A DNA stretch of 64,000 nt, taken from the NCBI GenBank assembly GCA_029558905.1, contig JAKQCX010000024.1:1-64000 (forward strand), written 5' to 3'. Numbering within the stretch: position 1 is the stretch's first letter; each line of letters opens with the position of its first letter. The notes under the pieces are model-generated. The model did not search any database and was not told where the DNA came from. It was given only the letters and a program-made list of their open reading frames with translations. Position numbers and translations under genes: made by a program. Source of the stretch: Pseudomonadota bacterium (GTDB taxonomy: Bacteria; Pseudomonadota; Gammaproteobacteria; Burkholderiales; Thiobacillaceae). This document shows positions 17,343 to 25,603 of this stretch, piece by piece.

Positions 17343-17954
17343 TTACCCGCCGTTGCCGGGGCCTGGGCCAAAGTCCACCGTGGGCGGGGTGGCCAGGGAC
17401 TTTTCGTTTTCCACCGCGAAATTGGCCTTGGTCTTCAGGCCGAACACCATGGCGGTAAGGTTGCTGGGGAACTGGCGCACGGTGGTGTTGTATTCCTGCA
17501 CGGCCTGGATATAGCGGTTGCGGGCCACGGTGATGCGGTTTTCCGTACCTTCGAGCTGAGCCTGGAGGTCCCGGAAGGCAGCGTCGGCCTTCAGGTTGGG
17601 GTAGCTTTCCGCCACCGCCAGCAGACGGGAGAGCGCGCCGGAAAGCTCGGCCTGCGCGGCCTGATATTTTTGCAGGGCAGCAGGGTCGTTCACCATCTCC
17701 GGCGTGACCTGCAGCTGGCCCACCCTGGCGCGCGCCGCGGTGACCCGTACCAGGATGTCCTGCTCGTGCGCGGCATAGCCCTTTACCGTATTCACCAGAT
17801 TGGGTACCAGGTCGGCGCGGCGCTGGTACTGGTTGAGAACCTCGGACCAGTTGGCGCCCACCTTCTCGTCCTGGGCCTGGAGGGTGTTGTAACCGCAGCC
17901 GGACAGGCTCAGGAGGGTCCAGGAAAACAGCAGGAAAACCAGGATCTTGCGCAT
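17343..17954 (-). CDS. lemA: LemA family protein
   Basis: A 203-aa protein with an N-terminal lipoprotein-like signal (FLLFSWTLLSLSGCG). The helical LemA domain contains NQYQRRADLVPNLVNTVKGYAAHE, a hallmark of the family. LemA proteins are membrane-anchored and found with TPM proteins, as here. The start at 17954 is favoured over 18002 because it leads directly into the signal sequence. Confidence 0.88.
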   Translation of the reverse strand: MRKILVFLLFSWTLLSLSGCGYNTLQAQDEKVGANWSEVLNQYQRRADLVPNLVNTVKGYAAHEQDILVRVTAARARVGQLQVTPEMVNDPAALQKYQAAQAELSGALSRLLAVAESYPNLKADAAFRDLQAQLEGTENRITVARNRYIQAVQEYNTTVRQFPSNLTAMVFGLKTKANFAVENEKSLATPPTVDFGPGPGNGG

Positions 17955-18308
17955 GGTGGAGCCCTCGGAAATAGCGGGGATGCACACTGTACAGGCAGAC
18001 ACGGCTGGTGTGCACGGGCCGGCGCGCCCTGAGGGAGGCGGGCACGCATTCCAGCCCGGTGCTGTCCGGCATGGAGAACACCGTCCTGGAGCGGGCCGCC
18101 AGGCTGGCAGCAGGGGAGCGGGAGGGTGGTGCTTGCGGCGGTCACCTCAGCCGAAGGGGTCGAACCGACTTGAATCGCTTGCGCTATGGCCAATCACCCT
18201 GCGACACGCAACACGCATCGACCCTGGTCATCGCAACGATTGGCTGCAACTTAACACGCTGCTCCGCCATCACCGGTGCGAGACTGCCTGGCCGGGGCAA
18301 GGACTGAC
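17955..18308. other. intergenic region, no gene seen
   Basis: About 350 bp between the divergent lemA and thioredoxin-HEAT genes. No reading frame looks coding, no tRNA T-loop and no terminator is present. The stretch CCGAAGGGGTCGAACC near 18160 is superficially riboswitch- or tRNA-like but the surrounding bases do not fold into either. AAGGA at 18299-18303 is the ribosome binding site of the next gene. Confidence 0.5.
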
Positions 18309-18998
18309 ATGGGCGGAAATTTCCGTCCTGGGCTGATAGCCTTGGGGGCTGATTCATTCGCACACAAGTCCATGCCTGCCGACGCCCTGTTGTTCCTCTC
18401 CAGCCATTGCCCCCATTGCCCCGCGATGTTGAGGGGACTGGGCGAGTTGCTGAAAAGGGGTGTCATCGGCCGTCTGGAGGCGGTGAACCTGGAGGTCTGG
18501 CCCGACGCAGGTGTTGCCTTGGGGGTGCGTTCCGTGCCCTGGCTGCGCCTGGGGCCCTTTGTGCTGACCGGCGCGCGCGCATCGGTGGAACTGGAGACCT
18601 GGGCCCGCCGCGCCGAAAGCCCGGCCGGCATGGCCGATGCCTTGCACGAGTTGCTCAAGACCGGTGACCTGCCGCAGGTACTGGATCTGGTGTCCCGGGA
18701 CGCCACCCGTCTGGCGGCCCTGCTGCCCATTGTCGCCAATCCGGAGGCCAGCATGAATGTACGTGTGGGAGCTGGGGCCGTGCTGGAGGAATATGCCGGT
18801 AGCACCGTTCTGGCCAGCCTGGTGCCGGAATTGGGGGCCCTGACCCGTCACGCCGATGCCCGCGTGCGGGCCGACGCCTGCCACTATCTGGGCCTCTCCC
18901 GTCAGGCCGAGGCCCGGATGTGGATCGAGTCCTGCCTGGCGGACACGAGTACGGAAGTGCGGGAGATCGCTGCGGAAGCCCTGGAAAACCTGGGTTGA
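18309..18998 (+). CDS. thioredoxin-like protein with HEAT-repeat C-terminus
   Basis: A 229-aa protein. The first half is a thioredoxin fold with a CPHC pair (LFLSSHCPHCPAML) and the cis-Pro strand RSVPWLRL. The second half is made of short helical HEAT-like repeats (EASMNVRVGAGAVLEE; ADARVRADACHYLGL; STEVREIAAEALENL). CPHC is the redox motif of DsbA, so a thiol-disulfide role is likely. The repeats probably bind a partner. There is no signal peptide, so it would work in the cytoplasm. ATG 18309 has AAGGA 5 nt upstream; ATG 18372 would start right at the thioredoxin domain. Confidence 0.75.
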   Translation: MGGNFRPGLIALGADSFAHKSMPADALLFLSSHCPHCPAMLRGLGELLKRGVIGRLEAVNLEVWPDAGVALGVRSVPWLRLGPFVLTGARASVELETWARRAESPAGMADALHELLKTGDLPQVLDLVSRDATRLAALLPIVANPEASMNVRVGAGAVLEEYAGSTVLASLVPELGALTRHADARVRADACHYLGLSRQAEARMWIESCLADTSTEVREIAAEALENLG

Positions 18999-19031
18999 GA
19001 CGGGCGGTGCGGCGCCGTGTCCCGCCGGGCG

Positions 19032-19439
19032 TCAATGACCGGCGATATGCCGGGCCTCACGCTCGAAGGCATTGTCCAGGTAGGGGTGACCGCCCCGCGC
19101 CCAGGCCCACAGACTGGCCAGGGGATAGGCCAGGAGGAAGAGGATGCCCCAGCGCTCCATCTGTCCGACGTGGACCTGTTCGTGCGCGCGCACGTCCGCC
19201 AGCATGGCATCCGAACGGCCGATGAGCACATGCCCCAGGGTGATGGCCGCCACGGGGCCCGAGCCCGGCAGAGGAAGGCCCAGCAGCCTGCCGGCCAGAC
19301 CGCCACTGGCTTCCAGCACGCCATCCCGCCGGCGGATGCGGCATGAACCGGCGGTCAGGGCGAGCCCCAGGCCCAGCAGGCTCATGGGTGCCGCCCACAG
19401 GTAGGCGGCGGCACGCAGGCCGGGAGACTGTCGCGACAT
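19032..19439 (-). CDS. small membrane protein with HEXXH zinc-binding motif
   Basis: A 135-aa protein with a hydrophobic N-terminal segment (LWAAPMSLLGLGLAL), a middle domain, and HEQVHVGQ just before a second helix (WGILFLLAYPLASLW). A third candidate zinc ligand is in NAFEREARHIAGH, 20-30 residues on, as in gluzincins. It may be a minimal membrane metalloprotease. I do not recognise a named family. Its ATG shares one base with the stop of the upstream zinc metallopeptidase gene (TGATG), so the two are translationally coupled. Confidence 0.7.
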   Translation of the reverse strand: MSRQSPGLRAAAYLWAAPMSLLGLGLALTAGSCRIRRRDGVLEASGGLAGRLLGLPLPGSGPVAAITLGHVLIGRSDAMLADVRAHEQVHVGQMERWGILFLLAYPLASLWAWARGGHPYLDNAFEREARHIAGH

Positions 19440-20290
19440 CAGAGATCCGCCGCCGAGAAGGTGTCACAGGCCCGGGGTTCGCCACTTTCCAGACCGCGCC
19501 GGAACCATTGCACCCGTTGCTGGGAGGTACCATGCGTGAAGCTGTCCGGAACCACGCGGCCCTGGGCCTGTCTCTGCAGGCGGTCGTCACCGATGGCGGA
19601 GGCCGCGTTCAGAGCTTCCTCCACGTCGCCGCTTTCCAGGATCTGCCGGGTGCGGTCGGCATGATGTGCCCACACACCGGCCAGACAGTCGGCCTGCAGT
19701 TCCAGGCGCACTGACATGCGGTTGGCCTCCACCTGGCTGGAGCGTTGGCGGGCTGCCTGGACCCTGTCCGAGAGGCCCAGCAGATTTTGCACATGGTGTG
19801 CCACCTCATGGCCGATCACATAGGCCTGGGCGAAGTCTCCGGGGGCAGCAAAGCGGTTTTTCATCTCCTGGAAGAACTCCAGGTCGATGTACACCTTGTG
19901 GTCACCCGGGCAGTAGAACGGCCCCATGGCCGCCTGGCCCATGCCGCAGGCAGTGGCAGTGCTGCCGCTGAACAGCACCAGTCCGGGATCGGTGTACTTC
20001 CGACCGGAACGGGCAAAAAGCTCACGCCAGGTATCCTCCGTGTCTCCCAGCACATGGGTCACGAAGCGCGCGGCCTCGTCCCCGGCAGGGGGCAGCGGGG
20101 CGGGCTGGCTCGCTCCGGGGTCCTGCGGGCCTGTGGCCAGGTTAAGCACCACACCCGGGTCCACCCCCAACAGCATGGCCAGCAGGACCAGGACAATGGC
20201 GCCTGCCCCGAGGCCCTTGCCACCCAGACCACCCCGCGTCCCCCGCCGGTCTTCCACATTGTCGCTGGCGCGACTGCGTTGCCAACGCAT
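19439..20290 (-). CDS. neutral zinc metallopeptidase (YpfJ family)
   Basis: A 283-aa protein with a short basic N-terminus (MRWQRSRASDNVEDRRG), one membrane anchor (residues ~28-50) and a periplasmic catalytic domain with the HEVAHH zinc motif. Family features FSGSTATACGMGQAAMGPFYCP and LELQADCLAGVW are present. The start at 20290 gives the canonical RWQ...S.NVEDRR opening. It overlaps the HEXXH gene downstream and follows yidB by 5 bp. Confidence 0.9.
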   Translation of the reverse strand: MRWQRSRASDNVEDRRGTRGGLGGKGLGAGAIVLVLLAMLLGVDPGVVLNLATGPQDPGASQPAPLPPAGDEAARFVTHVLGDTEDTWRELFARSGRKYTDPGLVLFSGSTATACGMGQAAMGPFYCPGDHKVYIDLEFFQEMKNRFAAPGDFAQAYVIGHEVAHHVQNLLGLSDRVQAARQRSSQVEANRMSVRLELQADCLAGVWAHHADRTRQILESGDVEEALNAASAIGDDRLQRQAQGRVVPDSFTHGTSQQRVQWFRRGLESGEPRACDTFSAADL

Positions 20291-20295
20291 GACGC

Positions 20296-20718
20296 TCAAC
20301 CAAACAGCTTGCCTGTCAGGGCGGACAGACCCCTTTCCAGCAATTCGCCGGCGTTGGCCGTGTCGGGCAGACGGCCATCCGGGGTGAGCTGATTGACCAC
20401 CTCGGGCAGGTATTGCGCCAGGCTGCCGCTCATGGTCTGGGCGTCCAGGCCGAAGCGCGCGGCGATCTCGGCTAGCGGTCCATGGCCCAGGGCCTGGCCC
20501 AGTTGTTCCGTGTTCACCGGCAGGTTTTCTCCCGGCCCGACCCAGGAAGCCACCTGCTGTTCCAGGCCGTTGTGCTTGAGCTGGTCCAGCAGGCCGCCCA
20601 GGCCGCCATGCTGCTGCAGCAGTGCCGTGACCATCTGCGCCAGCGGGCCGCCGGAGGCGCCACTGTCCTTGCCCAGGCTGTTCAGTACACCGCTCATGAC
20701 GTCGTCCAGCAAACCCAT
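20296..20718 (-). CDS. yidB: YidB family protein (DUF937)
   Basis: A 140-aa all-helical protein matching YidB: MGLLDDVMSGVL, LVQ-like helices, GLGGLLDQLKHNGLEQQVASWV and INPEQ-like NLPVNTEQLGQALG. The function is not established. It starts from a strong GGAGGAGAG ribosome binding site and heads an apparent operon with the two metallopeptidase genes. Confidence 0.85.
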   Translation of the reverse strand: MGLLDDVMSGVLNSLGKDSGASGGPLAQMVTALLQQHGGLGGLLDQLKHNGLEQQVASWVGPGENLPVNTEQLGQALGHGPLAEIAARFGLDAQTMSGSLAQYLPEVVNQLTPDGRLPDTANAGELLERGLSALTGKLFG

Positions 20719-20849
20719 GTCATCTCTCCTCCGTGGTCAACAGGTTGCCACTCTACGCCAGGTTTCCACGTCCTCACTGTGGGATGGATCACCGGCCCGC
20801 ATTTAAGAATATGGCAAAGTACTGCTGTTCATTTGAAGGAGATCGCGCC

Positions 20850-22208
20850 ATGACCAAGAAGAATCTTCCCCGCAACCTGGAAGGTACCCTGTCCCGCCGG
20901 GATTTCGTCTGGCTGATGGCGGCCGCGGGCTCCGCCGTGGCCCTGCCCGCGCTGCTGTCCGGTTGTGCCGTGGATCCGGTCACGGGCAGGAAGACCCTGG
21001 TGGGCCTGTCCGAGGAGCAGGAGGTGAGCCTGGACAAGCAGCAATCTCCACAGCAGTTCTCCGCGGACCTGGGCGCCGTGCAGGACCCGGGGCTGAACCG
21101 CTATGTGCAGGAGGTGGGCAACGGCCTGTGGAGCATCTCCCATCGACCCCGGATGCCCTATTCGGCCCGGGTCCTGAATGCCAACTACGTCAATGCCTAC
21201 ACCTTTCCGGGCGGCAGCATGGGCATTACCCGGGGCATCATGCTGGACATGCAGAGCGAGGACGAGCTGGCCGCGCTCATGGGCCACGAGATCGGGCACG
21301 TGAACGCCCGGCATTCCGCGGAGCGGGCCGGCAAGGAGATGCTCGCCAACCTGGGCCTGGCGGTGGCCAGCGTGGCGGTGGCGGCCACGGAGAGCGGGCA
21401 GCAGTACCTGCCCTTGCTGCAGCCCCTGGGTCAGATCGGCGCCTCCGCCCTGTTGGCCAAGTACAGCCGCGACAATGAGCGGGAGGCGGACAGCCTGGGC
21501 ATGGACTACATGGTGAACGGCGGTTACAGCCCGGAAGGCATGGTGAGCCTCATGGGCCTGCTGCGCAGCGGGGCGCAGCAGAAGCCCGGCTTGCTGGAGA
21601 CCATGTTTTCCTCCCACCCCATGAGCGAGGAGCGTTACCAGACCGCCCGCCAGAAGGCCCAGAGCCAGTATGCCGGTGAACGGGGCAGGAGCCCGCGGCG
21701 GCAGCGCTATATGGACAATACGTCGGGCCTGCGCCGTATCCAGCCCACGGTGGAAGCCTGTCAGAAGGGGGAGGCCCTGATGGCCCGCAAGCAGCTGCCC
21801 CAGGCCCAGGACCGGTTTGCCGAGGCGCTGCGCCATGCGCGTGACGATTACGCGGCCAACGTGCTCATGGCCAAGGCACTCATGGCCCAGAAGAAGGTGA
21901 GGGAGGCCGATGCTTATCTTGCCCTGGCCAGAAACATCTACCCGGGCGAGGCCCAGGCGGTGCATCTGTCCGGCCTGGGCAAGCTGGCACTGCGGCAACC
22001 CGAGGCGGCCCTGGCGGACTTCCAGGCCTACGAGCGTCTGTTGCCCGGCAATCCGGCCACGCTCTTCCTCATGGGGGCCGCCAGCGAGAACATGGGCCAG
22101 CGCCGGGAGGCCGCCCACTACTACTACCGCTACCTGCAGACCGGGGCCCAGGGCAACGAGGCCCAGTTCGCAGTCAACCGGTTGCGGGACTGGAAGGTGA
22201 TCCGTTGA
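20850..22208 (+). CDS. M48 family metalloprotease lipoprotein with TPR repeats
   Basis: A 452-aa protein. The N-terminus combines a twin-arginine-like motif (SRRDFVWLM) with a lipobox (LSGC), suggesting a Tat-exported lipoprotein. The M48 domain has HEIGH (from His146) and the third ligand in SRDNEREADSLG. The C-terminal third (residues ~300-452) forms TPR-like helices. The layout fits BepA/YfgC-type outer-membrane protein quality control, which clears stalled BAM or LptD intermediates. The ATG at 20850 has GAAGGAG 8 nt upstream. Confidence 0.87.
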   Translation: MTKKNLPRNLEGTLSRRDFVWLMAAAGSAVALPALLSGCAVDPVTGRKTLVGLSEEQEVSLDKQQSPQQFSADLGAVQDPGLNRYVQEVGNGLWSISHRPRMPYSARVLNANYVNAYTFPGGSMGITRGIMLDMQSEDELAALMGHEIGHVNARHSAERAGKEMLANLGLAVASVAVAATESGQQYLPLLQPLGQIGASALLAKYSRDNEREADSLGMDYMVNGGYSPEGMVSLMGLLRSGAQQKPGLLETMFSSHPMSEERYQTARQKAQSQYAGERGRSPRRQRYMDNTSGLRRIQPTVEACQKGEALMARKQLPQAQDRFAEALRHARDDYAANVLMAKALMAQKKVREADAYLALARNIYPGEAQAVHLSGLGKLALRQPEAALADFQAYERLLPGNPATLFLMGAASENMGQRREAAHYYYRYLQTGAQGNEAQFAVNRLRDWKVIR

Positions 22209-22220
22209 GGTCCGGCCGGG

Positions 22221-22553
22221 TCACTTGTGCACGGGCTGGCGCGCGTAGAAGGCCGCCAGATCGGCAATTTCCTTCTCGCCCAGCGAGCCGGTGACGATGG
22301 CCTGGCGCATGTGCTCCTGCAGGCGACCGCTGGTGACCATGTAGCGGATGCGGGCAACCAGGGAATCCGCCTTCCTGCCCGCCAGGCGGGGGACCTTTTC
22401 GTCCAGCGGATTGCCGTCGTAGCCATGGCAGTAGGCGCAATAGATGGACTTCGATGCGCCCGCGTTGTAGTCACCCTCGGCGCGCGCCGTGGTGCTCCAG
22501 AGGGCAAGCAAGGCAACGCTCAGGATCGTCTTGAGTGGTATGCGATGGTGCAT
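22221..22553 (-). CDS. class I c-type cytochrome
   Basis: A 110-aa periplasmic monohaem cytochrome. A signal peptide ends at ARAEG. The haem motif is CAYCHG, with the usual VPRLAGR loop and RYMVTSGRLQEH, where a Met could be the sixth ligand. It resembles cytochrome c4/c5-like electron carriers. It converges on the M48 gene with a 12-bp gap. Confidence 0.88.
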   Translation of the reverse strand: MHHRIPLKTILSVALLALWSTTARAEGDYNAGASKSIYCAYCHGYDGNPLDEKVPRLAGRKADSLVARIRYMVTSGRLQEHMRQAIVTGSLGEKEIADLAAFYARQPVHK

Positions 22554-22651
22554 GACGTCTCCCCGTTTGGTTGAAGGGCCCTGCCTATCACTAGCATAGC
22601 CTCATGTAGGCCGGACGGGGGACTGAATCCGGATGCGCCGGACACCCGGGC

Positions 22652-23179
22652 TCAGAAGCCGCCAATGTAGGCATAACCATCGTTCTGCAGCTTGATGAGG
22701 CGGGTATAGCCGTCATGCACGATGGTCACGCCCGGCAGGACATCCTCGAACTTCCAGCCCCGGCTGCGCATGGTGCTGTGGCAGATCTCCACGCTTGCGC
22801 CCAGTTGAATGAGGTCCTGGACGATCTTGGCGTTGAGGTTCACCGCAAAGGGGTCGTTGACGACCCACTGATAACGTTCGTCCTTCAGCAACATGTGCGC
22901 GGCATTGCCGTGCAGCACCAGGTGGACATCCATCTGGGCGGGTTTCACGCCCTGCTTGTCAAAGGCCTCGTACAGGCCCCGGGCGTAGTACAGGCCGTTG
23001 GAGATGCCCGCGGCCTCATCCTTTGAATGGATGTCGTAGACCACACGGTACACGCCACGACTGTCGACATGAACCATCTGTCGTGCATCGGCTTCCGGGG
23101 CGGTGTCGCTTGCCCGCGGCGCGGAGCAGATGCAGGTGAGTGACAGGCAGAGCAGCAGGGGAAGCGATCGGTTGTGCAT
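22652..23179 (-). CDS. periplasmic DsrE-like protein
   Basis: A 175-aa protein with a signal peptide (LPLLLCLSLTCICSAPRAS). A DsrE/DsrF-like alpha-beta domain follows: VVYDIHSKDEAAGISNGL, MDVHLVLHGNAAHMLL, LIQLGASVEICHSTM (the conserved Cys) and PGVTIVHDGYTRLIKLQ. DsrE proteins transfer sulfur in the cytoplasm; secreted forms like this one are common and of unclear role. The start at 23179 is supported by AAGGAAGG upstream and the signal peptide. Confidence 0.8.
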   Translation of the reverse strand: MHNRSLPLLLCLSLTCICSAPRASDTAPEADARQMVHVDSRGVYRVVYDIHSKDEAAGISNGLYYARGLYEAFDKQGVKPAQMDVHLVLHGNAAHMLLKDERYQWVVNDPFAVNLNAKIVQDLIQLGASVEICHSTMRSRGWKFEDVLPGVTIVHDGYTRLIKLQNDGYAYIGGF

Positions 23180-23332
23180 GGCGTTTCCTTCCTTCGTGTG
23201 GGGTGGGGCGGAATCCACGGTTGCATGGGGTGCACCGGTGAAAGGCATCATGGCGCGTTGCATGGGCGAATGCAATTCGGGGTACATTGCGACCATGGGG
23301 CCTTGCATTGCCCGGAGCGCTGCACGGCGCGG
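23180..23332. other. intergenic region, no gene seen
   Basis: A 153-bp gap between pbpC and the DsrE-like gene, both on the minus strand. No hairpin with T-run or convincing promoter is visible. The frame of the DsrE-like gene stays open through most of it. Confidence 0.4.
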
Positions 23333-25603
23333 CTATTTCACGCTGAGCAAGCGGGCATCCAGCAGGCTGCCGTCCGCGGCGTGCAGGGTCAGCCGGAAGG
23401 CACCCCTGTGTGGTGGCCACAGCAGGCTGCCATCGGGCTGCAGCCAGTCCGGGTGCGGCGGATGTCCATCGATCCGCCAGCTCAGGCCCGTGGCCATGGG
23501 CAAGGCGCGGAAGCGAACCTTCTGCCGCGCGGCGGGTATGTCCGGGTCCAGGGCCAGCACGCTGCCGTGGGCGGGGCCCTCGATGTGGCTGGGGCGATCC
23601 TCGGGGGGGGCAAGGGTGATGAGGTCCATGCCGCTGCCGGCAAGGAAGACCTCCTGGCGCATTGGCTCGATGGCCGGCGCATAACGGATGGTGCGCCGCT
23701 CCACGCCCGGGGGCAGGGCCGGAGCGACGGCGGGCCGGTCGGCCTGCAGGGCATTCATGACCGTCTGCCAGATGGGTGCCGCGCCACTGATCCCGGAGAT
23801 GTCGTGCATGGGCTCGCCGGAGGCGTTGCCCACCCACACCGCGACGGTATATCGGGGCGTGAAGCCCACGCACCAGTTGTCGCGCATGTCCTTGCTGGTG
23901 CCCGTCTTCACACCGGCCCAGCCCCGGGTCTCCAGGGGGCTGTCCAGTCCGAAGGTGGTGGCCCGGGCGGTCTTGTCGGCCAGGATGTCGGCGATGATCC
24001 AGGCAGCGGCCCTGCCCATGACGGCTTTGCCCTTGCCGGCGGGCGTGGATTGGGGCAGCCAGACCACGGGCTTGAGCAGGCCACCGTTGGCCAGGGCGCG
24101 ATAGGCGTTGCCCAGGGCCAGCAGGGTGACTTCGCCGCCGCCCAGGGCCAGGGCGTAGCCGTAGAAGTCCGCATCCTCTTTCAGCGTGGCCAGGCCCAGG
24201 TCGCGCAGACGTTGCAGGAAGCGCTCTTCCCCCACCAGGAGCAAGGTGCGCACGGCGGGCACGTTCAGGCTGGCGCCCAGGGCGGTGCGCACGCTCACCC
24301 AGCCCTTGAAATCGCGTTCGTAGTTCTGCGGCATGTATTGGCCCGTGGGGGTGTCTAGGGCCAGAGGACTGTCTTCCAGCGGCGAGGCGGCGGTGAGCAG
24401 ACCCTGCTCGATGGCCAGGCCGTAGAGAAACGGCTTGAGGGTGGAGCCGGGCAGACGCGGGGCCAATACCCCGTCCACCTCGGGGCTGATGGAGGTACGG
24501 CTGCTGGCGCCCACGTAGGCCAGGATCTCGCCGCTCTGGTTGTCCAGCACCACCACGGCGCCATCCATCACCTGCCGGCCCCGCAGTTCCACCAGATGGC
24601 GTTCCAGTGCCTCGCTTGCCAGGCGCTGCAAGTGGGCATCCAGCGGGGTGGTCAGGCTCTCTCCGCCCTTGGGCGTGCGACCCAGCCGGGCGACGAACTG
24701 ACGCGTGAAATGGGGCGCCAGCTGTGGCCCGGGATCGATGCGCGGAGGCGCGCCCAGGGTCATGCGCGCCAGGCGGCGGATTTGGGCGCAGACGGGTTGT
24801 GGACCACTTGATCGCGTCCCCGGCTTGACAACGGCGTCCGAACCGCCCCACGGGGAGGCCGGACCGTTCCCGGGGCGGCCCGGTGTCCTACTTGCGATCT
24901 GGACCGCCACGCCGCAGGCCCGCCGCGCCACCACTCCGGGCTGGGCGTTGGGGCCGCGCAGCAGGGCTGCCAGGATGCTGGCCTCCGCTTGGTTGAGACC
25001 GGAAGGGTGCTTGTGGAACAGGCCCTGGGCTGCGGCATGGATGCCTGCCAGTTCGCCACGGAAGTTCACCCGGTTGAGATAGGCCTCCAGGATCTGCTGT
25101 TTGCTCCAGGTTCGTTCCAGCTTGCGGGCCTCCCGCATCTGGTCCCATTTCTGGCCCATGCTGCGGCCGCTGGCGGGGCGGTGCAGGGTTGGCTCCAGCA
25201 GGCCCACGAGCTGCATGCTGAGGGTGGAGGCGCCTCGGTGGCTGGTACCGGACAGGTTGTCCCACATGGCTGCCGCCACGGCACGCCAGTCCACGCCGCT
25301 GTGCCGCATGAAACGCTTGTCCTCGGAGGCCAGTAGGGCCTGGATCATGGCAGGGGAAAGTTCCGTCAGGGATATCCAGGGCAGGCGACGCACGCGTTCG
25401 TCCACCCGCAGGGTCTGGAGGGGTGCACCGTGGCGATCCAGCAGCCAGGCCTCGGACGGCGTGTGCGCCGCCTTCACCGCCGGGAAGGTGGGCAGGGCGG
25501 CCGGGGCAGGGATGGCCTGGGTGTGAAGAAGGCCGGCGAGCACCAGACCGGCAAATCGTCGGCCAGTCCTCCTGTCTCGGAAAAGACGCAATGCCCTGCT
25601 CAC
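23333..25603 (-). CDS. pbpC: penicillin-binding protein 1C (bifunctional class A)
   Basis: A 756-aa protein. A signal anchor leads to a GT51 glycosyltransferase (Glu94 in LASEDKRFMRH; RGASTLSMQL). A transpeptidase domain follows with PGSTLKPF (Ser387), SLN (GASLNVPA) and KTGTSKD, and then the C-terminal BiPBP_C domain (~665-756). It polymerises and crosslinks peptidoglycan. Compared with typical PbpC there appear to be about 20 extra residues (around nt 24790-24920) between RRAC and CAQIRR. Its ATG overlaps the stop of the alpha-2-macroglobulin gene (ATGA), the usual PbpC/A2M pairing. Confidence 0.93.
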   Translation of the reverse strand: MSRALRLFRDRRTGRRFAGLVLAGLLHTQAIPAPAALPTFPAVKAAHTPSEAWLLDRHGAPLQTLRVDERVRRLPWISLTELSPAMIQALLASEDKRFMRHSGVDWRAVAAAMWDNLSGTSHRGASTLSMQLVGLLEPTLHRPASGRSMGQKWDQMREARKLERTWSKQQILEAYLNRVNFRGELAGIHAAAQGLFHKHPSGLNQAEASILAALLRGPNAQPGVVARRACGVAVQIASRTPGRPGNGPASPWGGSDAVVKPGTRSSGPQPVCAQIRRLARMTLGAPPRIDPGPQLAPHFTRQFVARLGRTPKGGESLTTPLDAHLQRLASEALERHLVELRGRQVMDGAVVVLDNQSGEILAYVGASSRTSISPEVDGVLAPRLPGSTLKPFLYGLAIEQGLLTAASPLEDSPLALDTPTGQYMPQNYERDFKGWVSVRTALGASLNVPAVRTLLLVGEERFLQRLRDLGLATLKEDADFYGYALALGGGEVTLLALGNAYRALANGGLLKPVVWLPQSTPAGKGKAVMGRAAAWIIADILADKTARATTFGLDSPLETRGWAGVKTGTSKDMRDNWCVGFTPRYTVAVWVGNASGEPMHDISGISGAAPIWQTVMNALQADRPAVAPALPPGVERRTIRYAPAIEPMRQEVFLAGSGMDLITLAPPEDRPSHIEGPAHGSVLALDPDIPAARQKVRFRALPMATGLSWRIDGHPPHPDWLQPDGSLLWPPHRGAFRLTLHAADGSLLDARLLSVK

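Noticed and set aside
18110..18200. Glycine-riboswitch-like or tRNA-like stretch (CCGAAGGGGTCGAACC)
   Set aside because: The flanking bases do not form the conserved aptamer helices, and the T-arm consensus GTTCRANNC is not met; the downstream gene is also not a glycine gene.
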